The translations under genes and the position numbers were made by a program. From the NCBI GenBank assembly GCA_017311315.1, contig CM029642.1, positions 14,339,624-14,403,623 on the forward strand: a stretch of 64,000 nucleotides of DNA, given 5' to 3'. Each line of letters starts with the position of its first letter. The first letter of the stretch is position 1. The stretch is from Dendrocalamus latiflorus (taxonomy: Eukaryota; Streptophyta; Magnoliopsida; Poales; Poaceae). Below, piece by piece: positions 44,690-56,567 of the stretch. The notes beneath the pieces are model-generated. The model did no database searches, was not told where the DNA came from, and saw nothing but the letters and a program-made list of their open reading frames with translations.

Positions 44690-45118
44690 AGAAGTTTTTC
44701 TTTGAAGCTTAGAAATCAAATTCTAGTTGGTATAGCAGCTTTTTGTTGGGCCTTGTGGTTGAATAGAAATGATACTATTTTCAAAAGGATCGCTACTCAT
44801 TCTTTCTTGCAGGTCATTTTCAGGGGGACTTATTGGATCAGGTGCTGGTCGCAACTATCTAAAGAGAAAGCGAGAAGGGCACTCATAGACGGATGCAAAA
44901 GAGTTTAGAGAGTGGTGATGGAGATTTTTAACAAGTTTGGGTGGAGCAGGTGTTTTAGATTAAAGGATTAAGCCTATTGTCTTTAGTTCCCTGTTTAGGT
45001 TTTTTGTAATGCCGTTTGGTGAAGTGTGGTTTGTGTTTTGTGGTGGATTCTGTTCGGCTGTAGTCATTCCTGTGGAATGATAAAAGCCGAAATATTGTTA
45101 TTCCGTTATCTAAAAAAA
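44690..45118 (+). pseudogene. LINE ORF2 C-terminus and 3' UTR, right part
   Basis: 44,702-44,908 encodes the ORF2 end (AAFCWALWLNRNDTIFKR, then FRGTYWIRCWSQLSKEKAR), the typical last block of plant L1 elements. It stops at 44,908 and is followed by a short 3' UTR and an A-rich tail near 45,110-45,118. Confidence 0.85.
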
Positions 45119-45739
45119 GAGAGTGTGGTCAAGGCTGATGCCGCTGCGCTGCCACGGCCAGGGGCGGATCCACAGAATTATCGCATGGTGCGGCCTGGCC
45201 ATCTCTCTCTACATGCGTAAATCTTTCATGGATCTCCTAATTTATGGTGTCTCACTTGTGAGACTTAATTAGGAGAGAAACAAATGCAGGCACTTGTTCT
45301 ACGAAATGTCTGGCTTGGTTTTCTGTTGAAAATATTTCAATTAGATGTTTCATTGTGATGATATTTTGATTTAAATCTGTTCCAATGTTGATATGTGATT
45401 GCTTTCCCAATCAAAATCTAGTGCTAATTTTTCTCCACCTGGTTTCTTGGTAGACCGTTCGGACATGGACAAAGATGCTAACATACATTCTGCAAGTTGA
45501 CTCATGTACAAGAGCATTAAATATCAGAGAGATGAAAATGCAGTGGCTGATGAATTGACTAAACAAGATGAAGATACATACTGTACACTATGGTGGAAGC
45601 GCATAAACATTACAACGGTTATGCACATAGCGGAGGCCATGGTTAAACTTGAAGTTTGAAACTTGATTTCAAGCTTGGAACTTCCTCGAAATTTGCTTGA
45701 AACTTGAAGCCAAAATGAAAATAGCCTGACCTTTTAGAA
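45119..45739. other. Intergenic, no gene recognised
   Basis: This is LINE-flanking sequence. 45,150-45,200 contains aggggcggatccacag, which resembles one end of the small element at 2,791. 45,460-45,640 has a short frame (RDENAVADELTKQDED) reminiscent of a retroelement RNase H tail, but it is too short to assign. Confidence 0.4.
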
Positions 45740-46560
45740 AATTTTAACAAATTTAAGGATACTTCATGTTTCAAGGTCTCGACAATGTTTTAGGAAGTTT
45801 TAAGATGTTTCAACAGGTTTCGAGTAAGTTTGAGCAAGTTTTGGGAAGTTTCAATTATGTTTGAGTAAGTTTCAAGAAGTTTTAAGACACTTCATCAGGT
45901 TTTGAGTAAGTTTGAGCAAGTCTCAGGAAGTTTCGACTATGTTTGAGTAAGTTTCAGGAAGTTTAAAAAGGTTGTAGCAAGTTAGTAAGTTCCTAGAAGT
46001 TTCAAAAAAATTTAAGACGTTTTAGCAATTTTGGAGTAGGCTTGAGCAAGTTTTAGAAAGTTTCAAGAGATTTTAGCAAGTTTCCGGATGTCTCAGATAG
46101 TTTTAAGACATTGCAGCATGTTTCGAGTAGATTTGAGCAAGTTTCAAGAAGTTTTAAGATATTTCAACAAGTATGGAGTAGCTTTGAGAAAGTTTTAGGA
46201 TGTTTCAAGAAGTTTTAACAAGTTTCAAGACGTCTTAGATAGTTTTAAGACATTTCAACAAGTTTTGAGTAGATTTGAGCAAGTTTCAGGAGGTTTTATA
46301 AAATTTTAAGACATTTCAACAAGTATCAAGTAGCTTTGAGTTAGTTTTAGGAGGTTCCAATAAGTTTTAGAAAGTTTTAAGATATTTCAGCAAATTTCGA
46401 GTAACTTTGAGTAAGTTTCAGGAGGTTCCAATAAGTCTTTGAAAGTTTTAAGATGTTTTAGCAAGTTTCGAGTAGGTTTAAGAATATTTTAAACAAATTT
46501 CAATAAATTTTAAGAGTTTTAAGATGTTTCAGGAATTATCGAGAAGTTTTAGCAAGTTTC
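45740..46560 (+). repeat. Degenerate short-period repeat array
   Basis: The words tttcaagaagttttaagac, atttcaacaagt, gagtaggtttgagcaagttt and taggaagtttca recur in varying order over about 800 bases with a mixed period of about 30-70 bases. It looks like an eroded satellite with higher-order units. A short remnant occurs at 6,190-6,340 beside the other copy of the 1-kb dispersed repeat, so the array seems to be part of that element. Confidence 0.75.
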
Positions 46561-47380
46561 ATGTTTCAAGGTCCTAAGTATCAAGAAATTTCAACCTGTG
46601 AACATAAGGTTTCTATGGTGAAGTCTGACATTAGATGTCTCAAATATGAGTTTCAACTCTAAAAACCCAAGGACAATGATGACAAGTCCAAGTCACATCT
46701 TCGAGAAGAAACCCCAAAAGTATGTTTGAGTGTAATGGCATTATTGGTTGATTATTCAAGGCACAAGAAGAAAACGCACTGTAGCAAAGAAATGCATAAA
46801 TAATTTTCCATTCAAATTCAACTAGAGTTACTATGTACATCGTAATTCAGGAACCAAATCATTAGATGTTGCTACAATTCGTATTTTGCAAGGGACCAGA
46901 CACTTTGAAACCATCATGTACATTGTAGATTTTTTGCTACTAAAAAGGAAGTAGGTTGTTATATGCTTTATGCATATCCTAAGATCATTGTGTATAGTGA
47001 AACCTTAAAGCTCAGGATCGCACCAATCAATGTACCAGACATTCATAACAGATTTCATCAGAAAGCATTCAAGCTAAAAAGGCCAGCAGTTGTGTTTCCA
47101 AATTGGATTGCATTGACATTTAACGTGGAGCACCTTGACCTAGAACAATGAGAAAGTAAGAGATTAATGAGACAATTTCTTAGTATACTGAATACACATA
47201 TGAAACATCAAATGTGAATTGCTGAGTTATTCTCTGTGTCAAAGTAACAACAATGTATTGTTAGGTTCATAAAATAAGTTTGCCTCTATAAAATGTGCTA
47301 CATTCTACATGCAAATCAAGTAACCAATATAATATGAAAAAACATAAAGATGAGTCAAATATAAACATAACTCCTCTTGT
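46430..47380 (+). repeat. Dispersed ~1-kb repeat, copy 2
   Basis: Collinear with 6,190-7,140 (landmarks given there). It is diverged by substitutions and small indels and has no gene. The right end continues into unrelated sequence at about 47,385 (ggaactaactccattattgc). Confidence 0.7.
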
Positions 47381-47596
47381 AGATTTTTTTGGAACTAACT
47401 CCATTATTGCATTTATAGATTTCGTTCAATGGTTTGTTGTACAACAAACCATCCAATGTAAACCATAATCACCAATGCAAACAACACCAACAAGTCCATA
47501 GAAAAGGAATTTAACACTTGTTCTAGTCAAACACAACACACACAGAATAGGACAATGTTCTTGTAACCTCATATCAACCAATACCAAATATATCAT

Positions 47597-48145
47597 TAGG
47601 GATGGAAAATAGTAAAGGATAATCTGTTTTATCTGATATTTGTATCCGAGAAAATACGAATGTGGTAAGTAAAATCTGTATTAAAAATATTCATATTTGT
47701 ATTTGAGAATATTCGTATTTGTATTTGAGATTATTCGATTCGTATTCGACCCGTTTCCATCCCTGGTGACCTCCCTGGGGATGATTGTATGAAGTAATTT
47801 TCTAATGAACTAAGGTTCACAAGAAAGAAATGAAAATTATTTTGTATAATTTTCAACTCTAAGCATTACAGTGCTAGCTAATGTAGACGTGTAGTCATGT
47901 TACATAACTTTGTTCTACCGAGATTTGTTACAAAAGTTTTAGGATATTCACATTCGACCAAATTGAGAACATATTCGATTCAAATTCGTATTCGTTACGA
48001 TATTTGATTCGTATTCGTATTCGAGGATGTTCAAATTTGTATTCATTTTAAAAATATGAATTCATATTTGTATCCATTTTAAAAATATGGATTCATATTC
48101 GTATTTGAGACAATCCAATTCGTATTCGACCCATTTCCATCCCTA
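47597..48145. mobile_element. hAT-type MITE
   Basis: The ends tagggatggaaaa and tttccatcccta form an inverted repeat. The flanking 8-mers tatatcat (47,589-47,596) and catatcat (48,146-48,153) agree at seven of eight positions. Subterminal zones repeat attcgtattcg / cgaatacgaat motifs. A second, internal tttccatccct at 47,753-47,763 suggests duplication of one end. Non-coding; same broad class as the hAT element at 8,406. Confidence 0.65.
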
Positions 48146-48649
48146 CATATCATCCTAAAAAGAGGTATCACCAAGCACTTTTGTGCTGTGGGTATGTTTC
48201 ATGCATGGAAGTATGGAACTAAAACAATCCTACATTGGTATTTCATCAAACAGTTTAGTCGCACAAAGCTGGGTAAAACAAAAGACAACTAACCAGCTCT
48301 TGGTGGGTATGGATGTCACCTGGAGGTCGTCGGTGGGTATGGATTTCACCTGGCGAGGTCATTTTGGGACCGGAGGTCGCTGGCGAGGTCTTGGTAGGTA
48401 AGGATATCAACGAGGCACAGTCGCTCACCACATCCATGGCAAGTGAGGTGGCAGCGGATTAGAGGATGGCATGCGGAGGTTGCTGACGATGTCGTCGCCT
48501 GAAGGGGTTCACTATGCAACTTTTTATTGATCAATACCATGTTGCATACCACTCAATCAGACCATATATATAGCACAGAGCACAATAGTACAACACATAC
48601 AGTATTCAGTCGGACGCAACACACACACACGTCAATGTAACCGTGAATA
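48146..48649. other. Intergenic, no gene recognised
   Basis: 48,300-48,420 contains short direct repeats (ggtgggtatggat, tcacctgg, ggcgaggtc). 48,540-48,650 could be the 3' UTR of the NLR pseudogene. No protein family was recognised. Confidence 0.4.
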
Positions 48650-49401
48650 GAATGGAAAGTGACAAGTACTGCTTGCAGCAGTGGCCTCACGGATTGGATG
48701 GTGTATAACAGAATGTTTTGGATGTGCTGCATTTTCGTGAGTTCTCTGACACGAGACCTGTCCCAGTTGCTACTAAGCTCAATCTCTTTCAGACATGGAA
48801 GGGAGAGCAGGTTCCCGAGGCCGTTTCAAAATCATCATTGACTCCAGAAGGAGGCGCTTGCATTTTGGTGAAAGACCAAGTTATCTTCTCGAGCTTGGGA
48901 GCCGCTCCGTCGTCAAACTGAATGTTGTGGATCTCAGAGCCCTCAACAAGAAGAAACTTGAGGCTTTGGAATTTTTCTTTGTTGAAAGTGAGCGTGCTTG
49001 CCATATATGACTTGTCTCGAAGCCGGAGGCAATGTAAATTGGCAAGGATGCCGAGGATGCATAGATCCGTCAACCAAGTGTCACGTAGAGTGATTTTAAG
49101 CCCACTTATCCTCCCGCTGATGCTTAGGCTCACAAGAGAACTTGGAGGTGAGAATGTAGCTTTTGCTTCTGGGTTCAAGTCATGAGGAGTCTCATCTTGA
49201 GCAACCATTTGGACCGACAAAGAGCAGAGGCATTCGTTAAGCTTCGTAATTACCTGAAACAAATGGTTGAGATGAGCCTCCTTGCCACAGAGAACAACGC
49301 CCAGTTTCCTCAGTTGATGCAGCTCGCCAACATCCATCAATTCTTTCTCACTATTGGAAACTTCAACATGGGACCGTATCTGCAGGTCTGTCATGTGACT
49401 A
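48650..49401 (-). pseudogene. NLR leucine-rich repeats, C-terminal part
   Basis: 201 codons from 49,394 encode LRRs: MDVGELHQLRKLGVVLCGKE, then LSISGRISGLKITLRDTWL, then LCILGILANLHCLRLRDKSY, then PKLEKITWSFTKMQAPPSG. A frameshift near 48,815 moves the last repeat (LLSLPCLKEIELSSNWDRSR) into another frame that runs to about 48,650. It joins the LRR segment on the far side of the Copia element at 54,056. Confidence 0.85.
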
Positions 49402-49739
49402 TGTTAAAGTTGATCTGAATTGTACCGTCTGCAGGTCGGTCCGCGCGTTGTCCACGGCAAGCAAGCGCCATTGGGCGACAGCAGCAGTAGAGATCAGAGC
49501 AAAGCAATCAGAAGTAAAAAAAGGAGACGTAGGCAAAGCACTAAAAGGCCACAGAAACCAAGATCTAAAGAAAGGAAAGAGTCAGAGGTGCTGTCGGTTC
49601 TTCTGCAATTGATTTTTGTGCTATTTTTCCCAATAGAAATTGCTAAGTACACACGAGAAGTGTACCAGGAGTTTCCATTACGAGAATTTTGTTAGGCACA
49701 CACAAATTCGTACCAGCAAAATTTGGTTTTCTTCCGCAT

Positions 49740-52700
49740 GGCGACTCTGAAGTATAATCTTCCGCTATTGGATCATGACACGAGGTTTTCTCTATGGCAA
49801 GTCAAGATGTGAGCTATTTTATCACAGCTTGATTTGGATGATGCACTTCTCGGGGTCGACAAGATGCCAGCTACATTGTCTGCTGATAAGAAGCAACGTA
49901 AAAATCGTAAGGCCTTATCTCAAATTCATCTTCATCTATTAAATAATATTTTACAGGAGGTTATTAAGGAGACATTCGCTGACGCATTACGGCTGAAGCT
50001 GAAGCAGATTTGCATGACCAAGGATCTGACCAGTCAGATGCATCTAAAGCAAAAGCTTTATTCTGATAAGATGGCAAAGGGTGCCTCATTGTTAAACCAC
50101 CTGACAGCCCTCAAGGAAGTTGCTGTAGACCTCAAAGCTATGGAGGTAAAGTATGATGATGAAAATTTAGGTCTTATTTTGCTATGCTCTCTGCCCAGTC
50201 CATACTCTACTTTTAGAGATACTATCCTATATAGCTAAAGAAAAATAAAACTTATGGTTCCTAGTGAAAGTTCAAGTACGCATTCAGAAGGTTTGTCTGT
50301 ACGCGGCAGGCAATACGAGAAAGGTTCAAATGGAAATTCAAAAGGTAGAAACAAAAGCAGATACAGAGGCAGATCTAAACGGCAATGCAAGAAGGATGGT
50401 CATGATATATTCGAGTGCTGGAAGTTGCAGAACAAGGAGAAGAGAAATAACAATTTCAAGAAGGATCAATAAGATGATGAACCTAGAGCTATCATTATCA
50501 CCAAAGAAGGTTTTGATGAAAATGTTCTCATTATCTTTGCCAGTGATTCCAAACCAATAATGAATAGATTCTTGATTCAACTTGTACTTTCCACATGAGC
50601 CTAAACCACAAGTGGTTCGTTACTTGTGAAGCTACGGTAAGTGGATTCGTGTTAATGGGTGATAGTACACCATGCAAAGTTGTAGGCATTGATTATATCC
50701 AAGTCAAGATGTTTGATGGCACCATTAGGATTTTGTCAGATGTTCGTCATATTCCAAATTTGAAGAGAAATCTTATCTCATTAAGTAGTCTTGATACTAA
50801 AGGGTACAAGTATTTAGTGGAGGTGGAGTTCTAAAAGTCACCAAAGGTTCTCTTGTTGTGATGAAGAGAGATATAAAAGCTGCCAACTTATATCATCTGC
50901 GAGGTACTATAATTTCAGGTAATACTACTGTTGCCTCAAATAAATCATCTGATTCTGATGTTACTAATCTTTAGTATATGCGTCTGGAGCATATGAGTGA
51001 AGCTAGAATAGTGGAATTATGCAAAAAAAAAAGGATTTCTTGATGGTCAAAGCATCGACAAGTTGAAGTTTTGTGAACATTGTGTCTTTGGCAAGCAAAA
51101 GAGGGTGAAATTCAGTACTATGACTCACTCTACAAAAGGCATGTTGGATTATGTTTATCCCACGTTCCGTCACTTGGAGGTGCAAGCTACATGTTGACCA
51201 TCATTGATGATTACTCAAAAAAGTTTGGGCATATTTTGTCAAGCATAAATCAGATGTATTCAAAACATTTAAGGAGTGGAAGATTATGATTGAAAGACAA
51301 ACTGCTAAGCATGTTAAGAAGCTGCGTACCAACAATGGCTTGGAGTTCTATTCTGGAGAATTTAAAGCTTTATGCAAATCAGAGGGTATTATAAGACATT
51401 ATACCATACCAGGATCTCCTCAACAAAACGGTGTGGCCAAACGCATGAACAAAACCATCATGGAGAAGGAACATTGCATATTATCAAACTCTGGATTATC
51501 TAAGAGTTATTGGGCTGAAGCCGCTTCCACTGCTTGTTATTTGATTAATCGGTCACCAAATTTGGCTATTGATAAGAAGACTCTAATTGAGATATGTTCT
51601 GACACTCCAGCAGATTATTCAAACTTAAGAATATTTGGCTGCCCTGCTTATGCTCATGTTAACAATGGTAAATTAGAGTCTAGAGTAGTTAAGTACATTT
51701 CCCTTGGTTATAAAATTGGTGTGAAAGGATATAAATTGTGGAATCCTAAAACTATAAAGGTAGTTATTAGCAGAAGTTTTAATTTTGATGAGTTTGCTAT
51801 ATTGCATGATAAACCATCTATTGATGTTCCCATTGAGAAGCAATCAAGCATGCAGGTGAAGCATGTTATTGATTCAGGATTTACACCAGAAGTCGATAAG
51901 GAAAATATTTCAGAAGCCCCTATTGTTAAACCGCCAACACATCGTTCCATTGCAGTTGATAAATAGAGGATGAACATTTAGCCTCCTAATAGATTGATTT
52001 TAGAAGCGAATGTTGTGGCTTATTGTTTAAATATGGCAGAAGAAATTGAAGGTACTGCAAAACCTTCATCTTATTTAGAGGCTATCTCTTCTAGTGATTC
52101 AGAAATATGGATGACTGCCATGTATGATGAGATGGAATCTCTTGATAAGAATGGCACTTGGGAGCTGGTCAAGTTGCCAATTGAGAAGAGACCTGTTCAT
52201 TGTAAATGGATCTTCAAGAAGAAAGGAGTTTCATCAACCAAATAAGTTAGGAACAAAGCAAGGCTAGTTTCAAAAGGATACAACCAAATTCCAGCTATTG
52301 ATTTTACAGATGTCTTTTCTCCTGTTGTGAAGCATAGTTCTATTAGAACTTTACTCAGCATTGTGGCTATGCATGATTATGAGTTTGAACAATTGGATGT
52401 GAAAACCACATTCTTACATAGGGAATTAGAAGAAGACATTTATATGGAGCAACCGGAAGGTTTCGTCAGTTTGGGAAAAGAAAATTTTGTTTGCAAATTG
52501 AAGAAATCTCTTTATGATTTAAGGCAATCACCTAGACAATGATACAAGAAATTTGACTCCTTTATGATATTTCAGAATTTTAAAAGATCTAATTATGATA
52601 ACTATGTTTACTTGAAGATTGTTAATGGTTCATTTATTTACTTGCTCCTATATGTTGATGATATGTTGATTGCTGCAAAAGACAAGGCTGAAATTTCAAA

Positions 52701-53612
52701 GTTGAAGGCACAATTAAATTGTGAATTTGAGATAAAAGATTTCGGTGCAGCAAAGAAGATTCTTGGTATGGAAATCATTAGAGAGAGACAGTTTGGCAAA
52801 TTATATCTAAGTCAAAAGGGATATGTTGATAAAGTTCTTTATCGTTTCAACATGCATAAGGCCAAACCTGTGAGTACTCCCTTAGCTGCACATTTCAGAC
52901 TTTCTTTAGTGTCATGTTCACAATCAAATGATGAAATTGAGTACATGTCTAGAGTTCCATATGCGAGTGCAGTTGGTTCGCTTATGTATGCTATGGTATG
53001 TTCTCGCCCCGATTTATCTCAATCATTAAGTGTGGTTAGTAGATACATGGCTAATCCTGGAAAAGAGCATTGGAAAGCAATTTAATGGATTTTCAGATAT
53101 TTACGGGGTAAATCTAATGCTTGTTTACAATTTGGGAAGACTAGAGATGGATTCGTTGGTTATGTGGATTCTGATTTTGTTGGAGATTTGGATAAAAGAA
53201 GATTTCTCACTGGTTATATGTTCACTGTTGGAGGGTGTGCAGTTAGCTGGAAAGCAAGTTTGCAAGCTACCATTGCCTTGTCTATTATAGAAGCTAAGTA
53301 TATGGCTCTTTTTGAAGCTTGCAAAGAAACCATTTGGCTAAGAAGTTTATTTACTGAGCTTTGTGGAATTACATCTTGCACTACAATATTTTGTGATAAT
53401 CAGAGTGCTATTTGCCTTACAAAAGATCAAATGTTCCATGAGAGAACAAAGTAAATTGATATTAGGTATCACTACATTCGAGGTATCATTACTCAAGGTG
53501 ATATTAAAGTCTACAAGATAAGTACTCATGATAATCCAGCTGATATATTGACAAAAGCAGTTCCTGCATCTAAGTTTGAGTTATGCTCAGACTTAGTTCG
53601 TATTACTCACTA
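49740..53612 (+). pseudogene. Copia gag-pol remnant
   Basis: Gag begins near 49,740 (MATLKYNLPLLDHDTRFSLW) with a stop at 49,810. A damaged zinc knuckle (QCKKDGHDIFECW) is near 50,380; the first Cys is lost. Protease-like sequence lies at 50,595-50,834, GAG-pre-integrase at about 50,935-51,120, and the integrase core at 51,160-51,960 (IRHYTIPGSPQQNGVAKRMN). RT is at 51,994-53,085 with the polymerase YVDD at about 52,654, and RNase H at 53,100-53,612 ends with ADILTKAVPASKFELC. At least eight stops or frameshifts lie between these blocks, so it is inactive. Confidence 0.85.
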
Positions 53613-53713
53613 GTCTTTTGGACTTTCGGTGCTTAAGGTATGGATGATAATTTTATTGGATGAGTCTATCATATTCTTTGACTACTGGAGGGAATTCGGC
53701 TCAAGGTGGAGAT

Positions 53714-54050
53714 TGTTAAAGTTGATCCGAATTCGTACCGTGTCCGTGTAGGACACTTCATCGCCTCATGTCAGACATGTCATGGCAAGTGTATGCACAG
53801 GTTGTATCAGACATGATGTTAATCTGTAGCAACCGACTCTGATTCAGTTTCCTCTCCATGTGGTACTCTTTTTTCCCCTCACACTATATATATGTACCCC
53901 AGTAGCTCATAGGAAGAGGAAGCGCTCCATTGTAAACTCTTTTTATTATAGTGATTTACCTTCGAACGTCCGTAGTTTTTTCCCCGTAAAAGTTTTCCAC
54001 GTAAAAATTCGTGCCTCTTACCTCTATTTTTTTATACATTATTTGCAACA
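53714..54050 (+). repeat. Right LTR of the Copia element
   Basis: 337 bp, TG...CA ends. It contains a TATA-like tatatatat near 53,885-53,893 and a polyadenylation-like tail region. It abuts NLR coding sequence at 54,051. Confidence 0.7.
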
Positions 54051-55583
54051 GCCTAATTCCACGAGGCATTTCCAACACGGAGGAAAACGCCTCACTTGGA
54101 CTATCGATGCTGCCAGCGAGAAGGTGCTTCACTTTCGAAGCACAATGGTCTTTGTAACGAATGCCCGTACCTTGGTACACCTGATGTCAAGTGTCTCCAA
54201 GTATCGAAGCTTGTCAATTTCCTTGGGCAGCTCGTCGACACCCGTCTTCCTTAGGCTCAGGTACCTGAGCAGGGAGTTGTTGCAGATGTACTTGAGGTGG
54301 CACTTGTTCAATCCTTCGCAGCATTCTAGGTCCAGCACTTTCACCGATCCCGACAGAGAAGATGCTTGCAGCGATTGAAAAAGGGTTTCCGTGGAATTCG
54401 ACGGGGCTTTAGAACCTTCAAGACGCTCGCAGATGTTCCAGTTCCAGCAGGTGTTGGGAGGTTCAGCAGCGTTTGCATCCTCCTTGGAGCGTTTTTGCAG
54501 TTGAATTCCGCTGTGAATGGGGAGGCCGTGAGCTAGTTCAGGTGGTAGGCCTATGTTGCTAGCATTCTCATCTTTGGCCATCTTGGCAACGAAGGATAAA
54601 ACATCAGCATGAGGATGTACCTTGCAGCTCTGGACGTTGCCTGCAGCGCCAATGTTGACAGGACGAACAAGGCCACAAGCAACAAGCGCGTTGAAACAGC
54701 GCTCGGATCCATCTGCTTCGCTCACCCCATCTCTTTTGGTGATGAGGTTTTCTGCAGCCCATCGCCTGACTAAGCTTGTCCTCCTGATTTCGAAATCTTG
54801 AGGGTAAATAGACAGATACAGCTAGCATCTCTTATGCTGGCTGGGCAGGCCGTTGTAGTAGAACCCTACCATCTTTGGTCTTGCTTTCAACCTCACCCGC
54901 AATCCCACCGGTCGGAGGCTGTTGAGCAAATTAAGCAGTTCAACTTTGGTCCTGTTAGGATTGGCATAGAGGGCACGAAGGAACATCTCCATGGAAAAGA
55001 AATCCCTGCTGCATATCCGCAGAATTCGCTCTATGTCTTCAGACTTCAGTTTTGTCCTCGTCCACACTGCCAGCCAGGGCGTGGGCGTTCCGACGGAATG
55101 ATTCACGAGGTTCCCAGTACCCTGCAGTCACAATTATAGCACTCCCAAGAGAGCAGACACCAGCGCCATCAGCGGGCACACAAGCAGATTCTCTCTTTCT
55201 GTACTAATCCATATGGTCATTAGCAGCAACAATCAATATCCTTTTACCTCTGAGGTGATCCTTGATCTTCTCCACGAGTTGCTGCTCCTCGCCCGATGAG
55301 GTGGCCACGCCCGCCCCGGGCTCCTACTTGCTGTCCGCAGCGCACGAGCTACTTGCTGCAGCACTTGCTGAAGGATCTCCTTGCGTGATGCAGGTTTTTC
55401 AACGCCTTCGATCCAGGCCTTGCAGTCAAACCAGCTCGACGTGCAAGGATGGTCGAACACACTCCGAACCAGTGAATGTTCTGCTTCCTGGGATAGCGTT
55501 CTAGTAATGGCGATGACTCGAAGCCGTCGACATCGCGGATTGCCATCGCCTAATTCCTCCGTCAGCCACCCGATCACCTCCCG
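54051..55583 (-). pseudogene. NLR NB-ARC and first LRR segment
   Basis: From high to low coordinate: REVIGWLTEEL at 55,583-55,551, the site of the lost P-loop near 55,510, FDHPCTSSWFDCKAWIEGV, then KIKDHLRGKRILIV (frame +1) to a stop near 55,205. About 100 bases follow without match. Then FFSMEMFLRALYANPNRTK, the ARC2/winged-helix part, FNALVACGLVRPVN, and the first LRRs SVKVLDLECCEGLNKCHLK, LRYLSLRKTGVDELPKEIDK and LRYLETLDIRC. The last piece (KVKHLLAGSIDSPSEAF) is in another frame up to the Copia boundary. Confidence 0.85.
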
Positions 55584-56567
55584 TGTTGGCCCAAGCACGG
55601 AACAAAACGTGCACACACGGTGATTGAAACTCACACAAACACATCTAATCAACTCAAGACACATAAGAGCTTTTGCGCTGCGCCAATCCACTACAGCTTT
55701 TTCATTTTCTCTTCTATTTATAGACTCAGATTATAAATACACAGGCTAACAAACTGCCTGAGTCGTCCGGCCACGATCCAATGATTCCGCACTAACAGAA
55801 TGCCCGAAATCTTTGGCCACGACTGTTCGCCCATGCTACTTCGACCACGACTGCTCTACCCGGCTTCTTGACCACGTGTTGTCGACCATAGCAATCCAAC
55901 CGCTTCACCGATCACGGCTTGTCGACCACGGTACTTCGACTGCATCTCCAACTATAGCTTCCCTTCGACCGCTTCATCGACCACGGTTTGTCGACCATGG
56001 CTCTTCGACCGCTTCTCCGACTACACAGGTCTTCTGAGCACCGACCGATCCACTATAGCTTCTAATACTGCAGCTACGGCACTGTAGCTACAACCATTGC
56101 TATAGTACTCCTCTGAGCACCGACTGCTACAGTACTCCTCCGAGTATCGACTGCTATATATAGTACTCCTCTGAGTACCGACTGTATCGACACACGACTA
56201 TGACTATTGCGTAGTTCGACTTACGACTGGTCTTCAACTCCGGAGTCTCCGACTCTAGGTCTTCGACTTGTACTTGGACGCACGAGTACTCGACACACGA
56301 TTACAGAGTACTCAAACATACTGAGCACTCGACACAGTTACAAAATACTTGAACATACCGAGTACTTGACACATAATTACAGAGTACTCAAATACACTGA
56401 GTATTCAAAACACAATGACACAGTACTCGAACACACTGAGTACTCGACACCAACAACTACAACAATGCAACCATATTAGTTCCAAAATTCACCCCTTAAT
56501 CTTGTTGTCATTATTCTTGACATGTCGACTCACGACGCTGATGACCCATATCATCTTGCCGGACGCA

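Larger units (their letters stand above)
37150..45118 (+). mobile_element. L1-type LINE, 5'-truncated, split by an LTR element
   Basis: Left part 37,150-39,389 and right part 44,690-45,118, ending in an A-rich tail (ctaaaaaaag). The ORF2 endonuclease and ORF1 are missing, so it is 5'-truncated as most LINE copies are. Reading resumes in frame across the LTR insertion when one copy of the 5-bp duplication is removed. Target duplication of the LINE itself is not clear. Confidence 0.85.
49402..54050 (+). mobile_element. Copia LTR retrotransposon inserted in the NLR LRR region
   Basis: It starts TGTTAAAGTTGATCTGAATT and ends TTATTTGCAACA. The flanking 5-mers gacta (49,397-49,401) and gccta (54,051-54,055) match at four of five bases. 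Removing the element plus one flank restores the NLR reading frame on the minus strand. The right LTR is 53,714-54,050, preceded by a purine tract (aaggtggagat). Only the first about 26 bases of the left LTR resemble it; the rest of 49,430-49,735 is different sequence and no primer-binding site is seen. Coding order is gag, protease, integrase, RT, RNase H (Copia order) with many stops. Confidence 0.85.
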
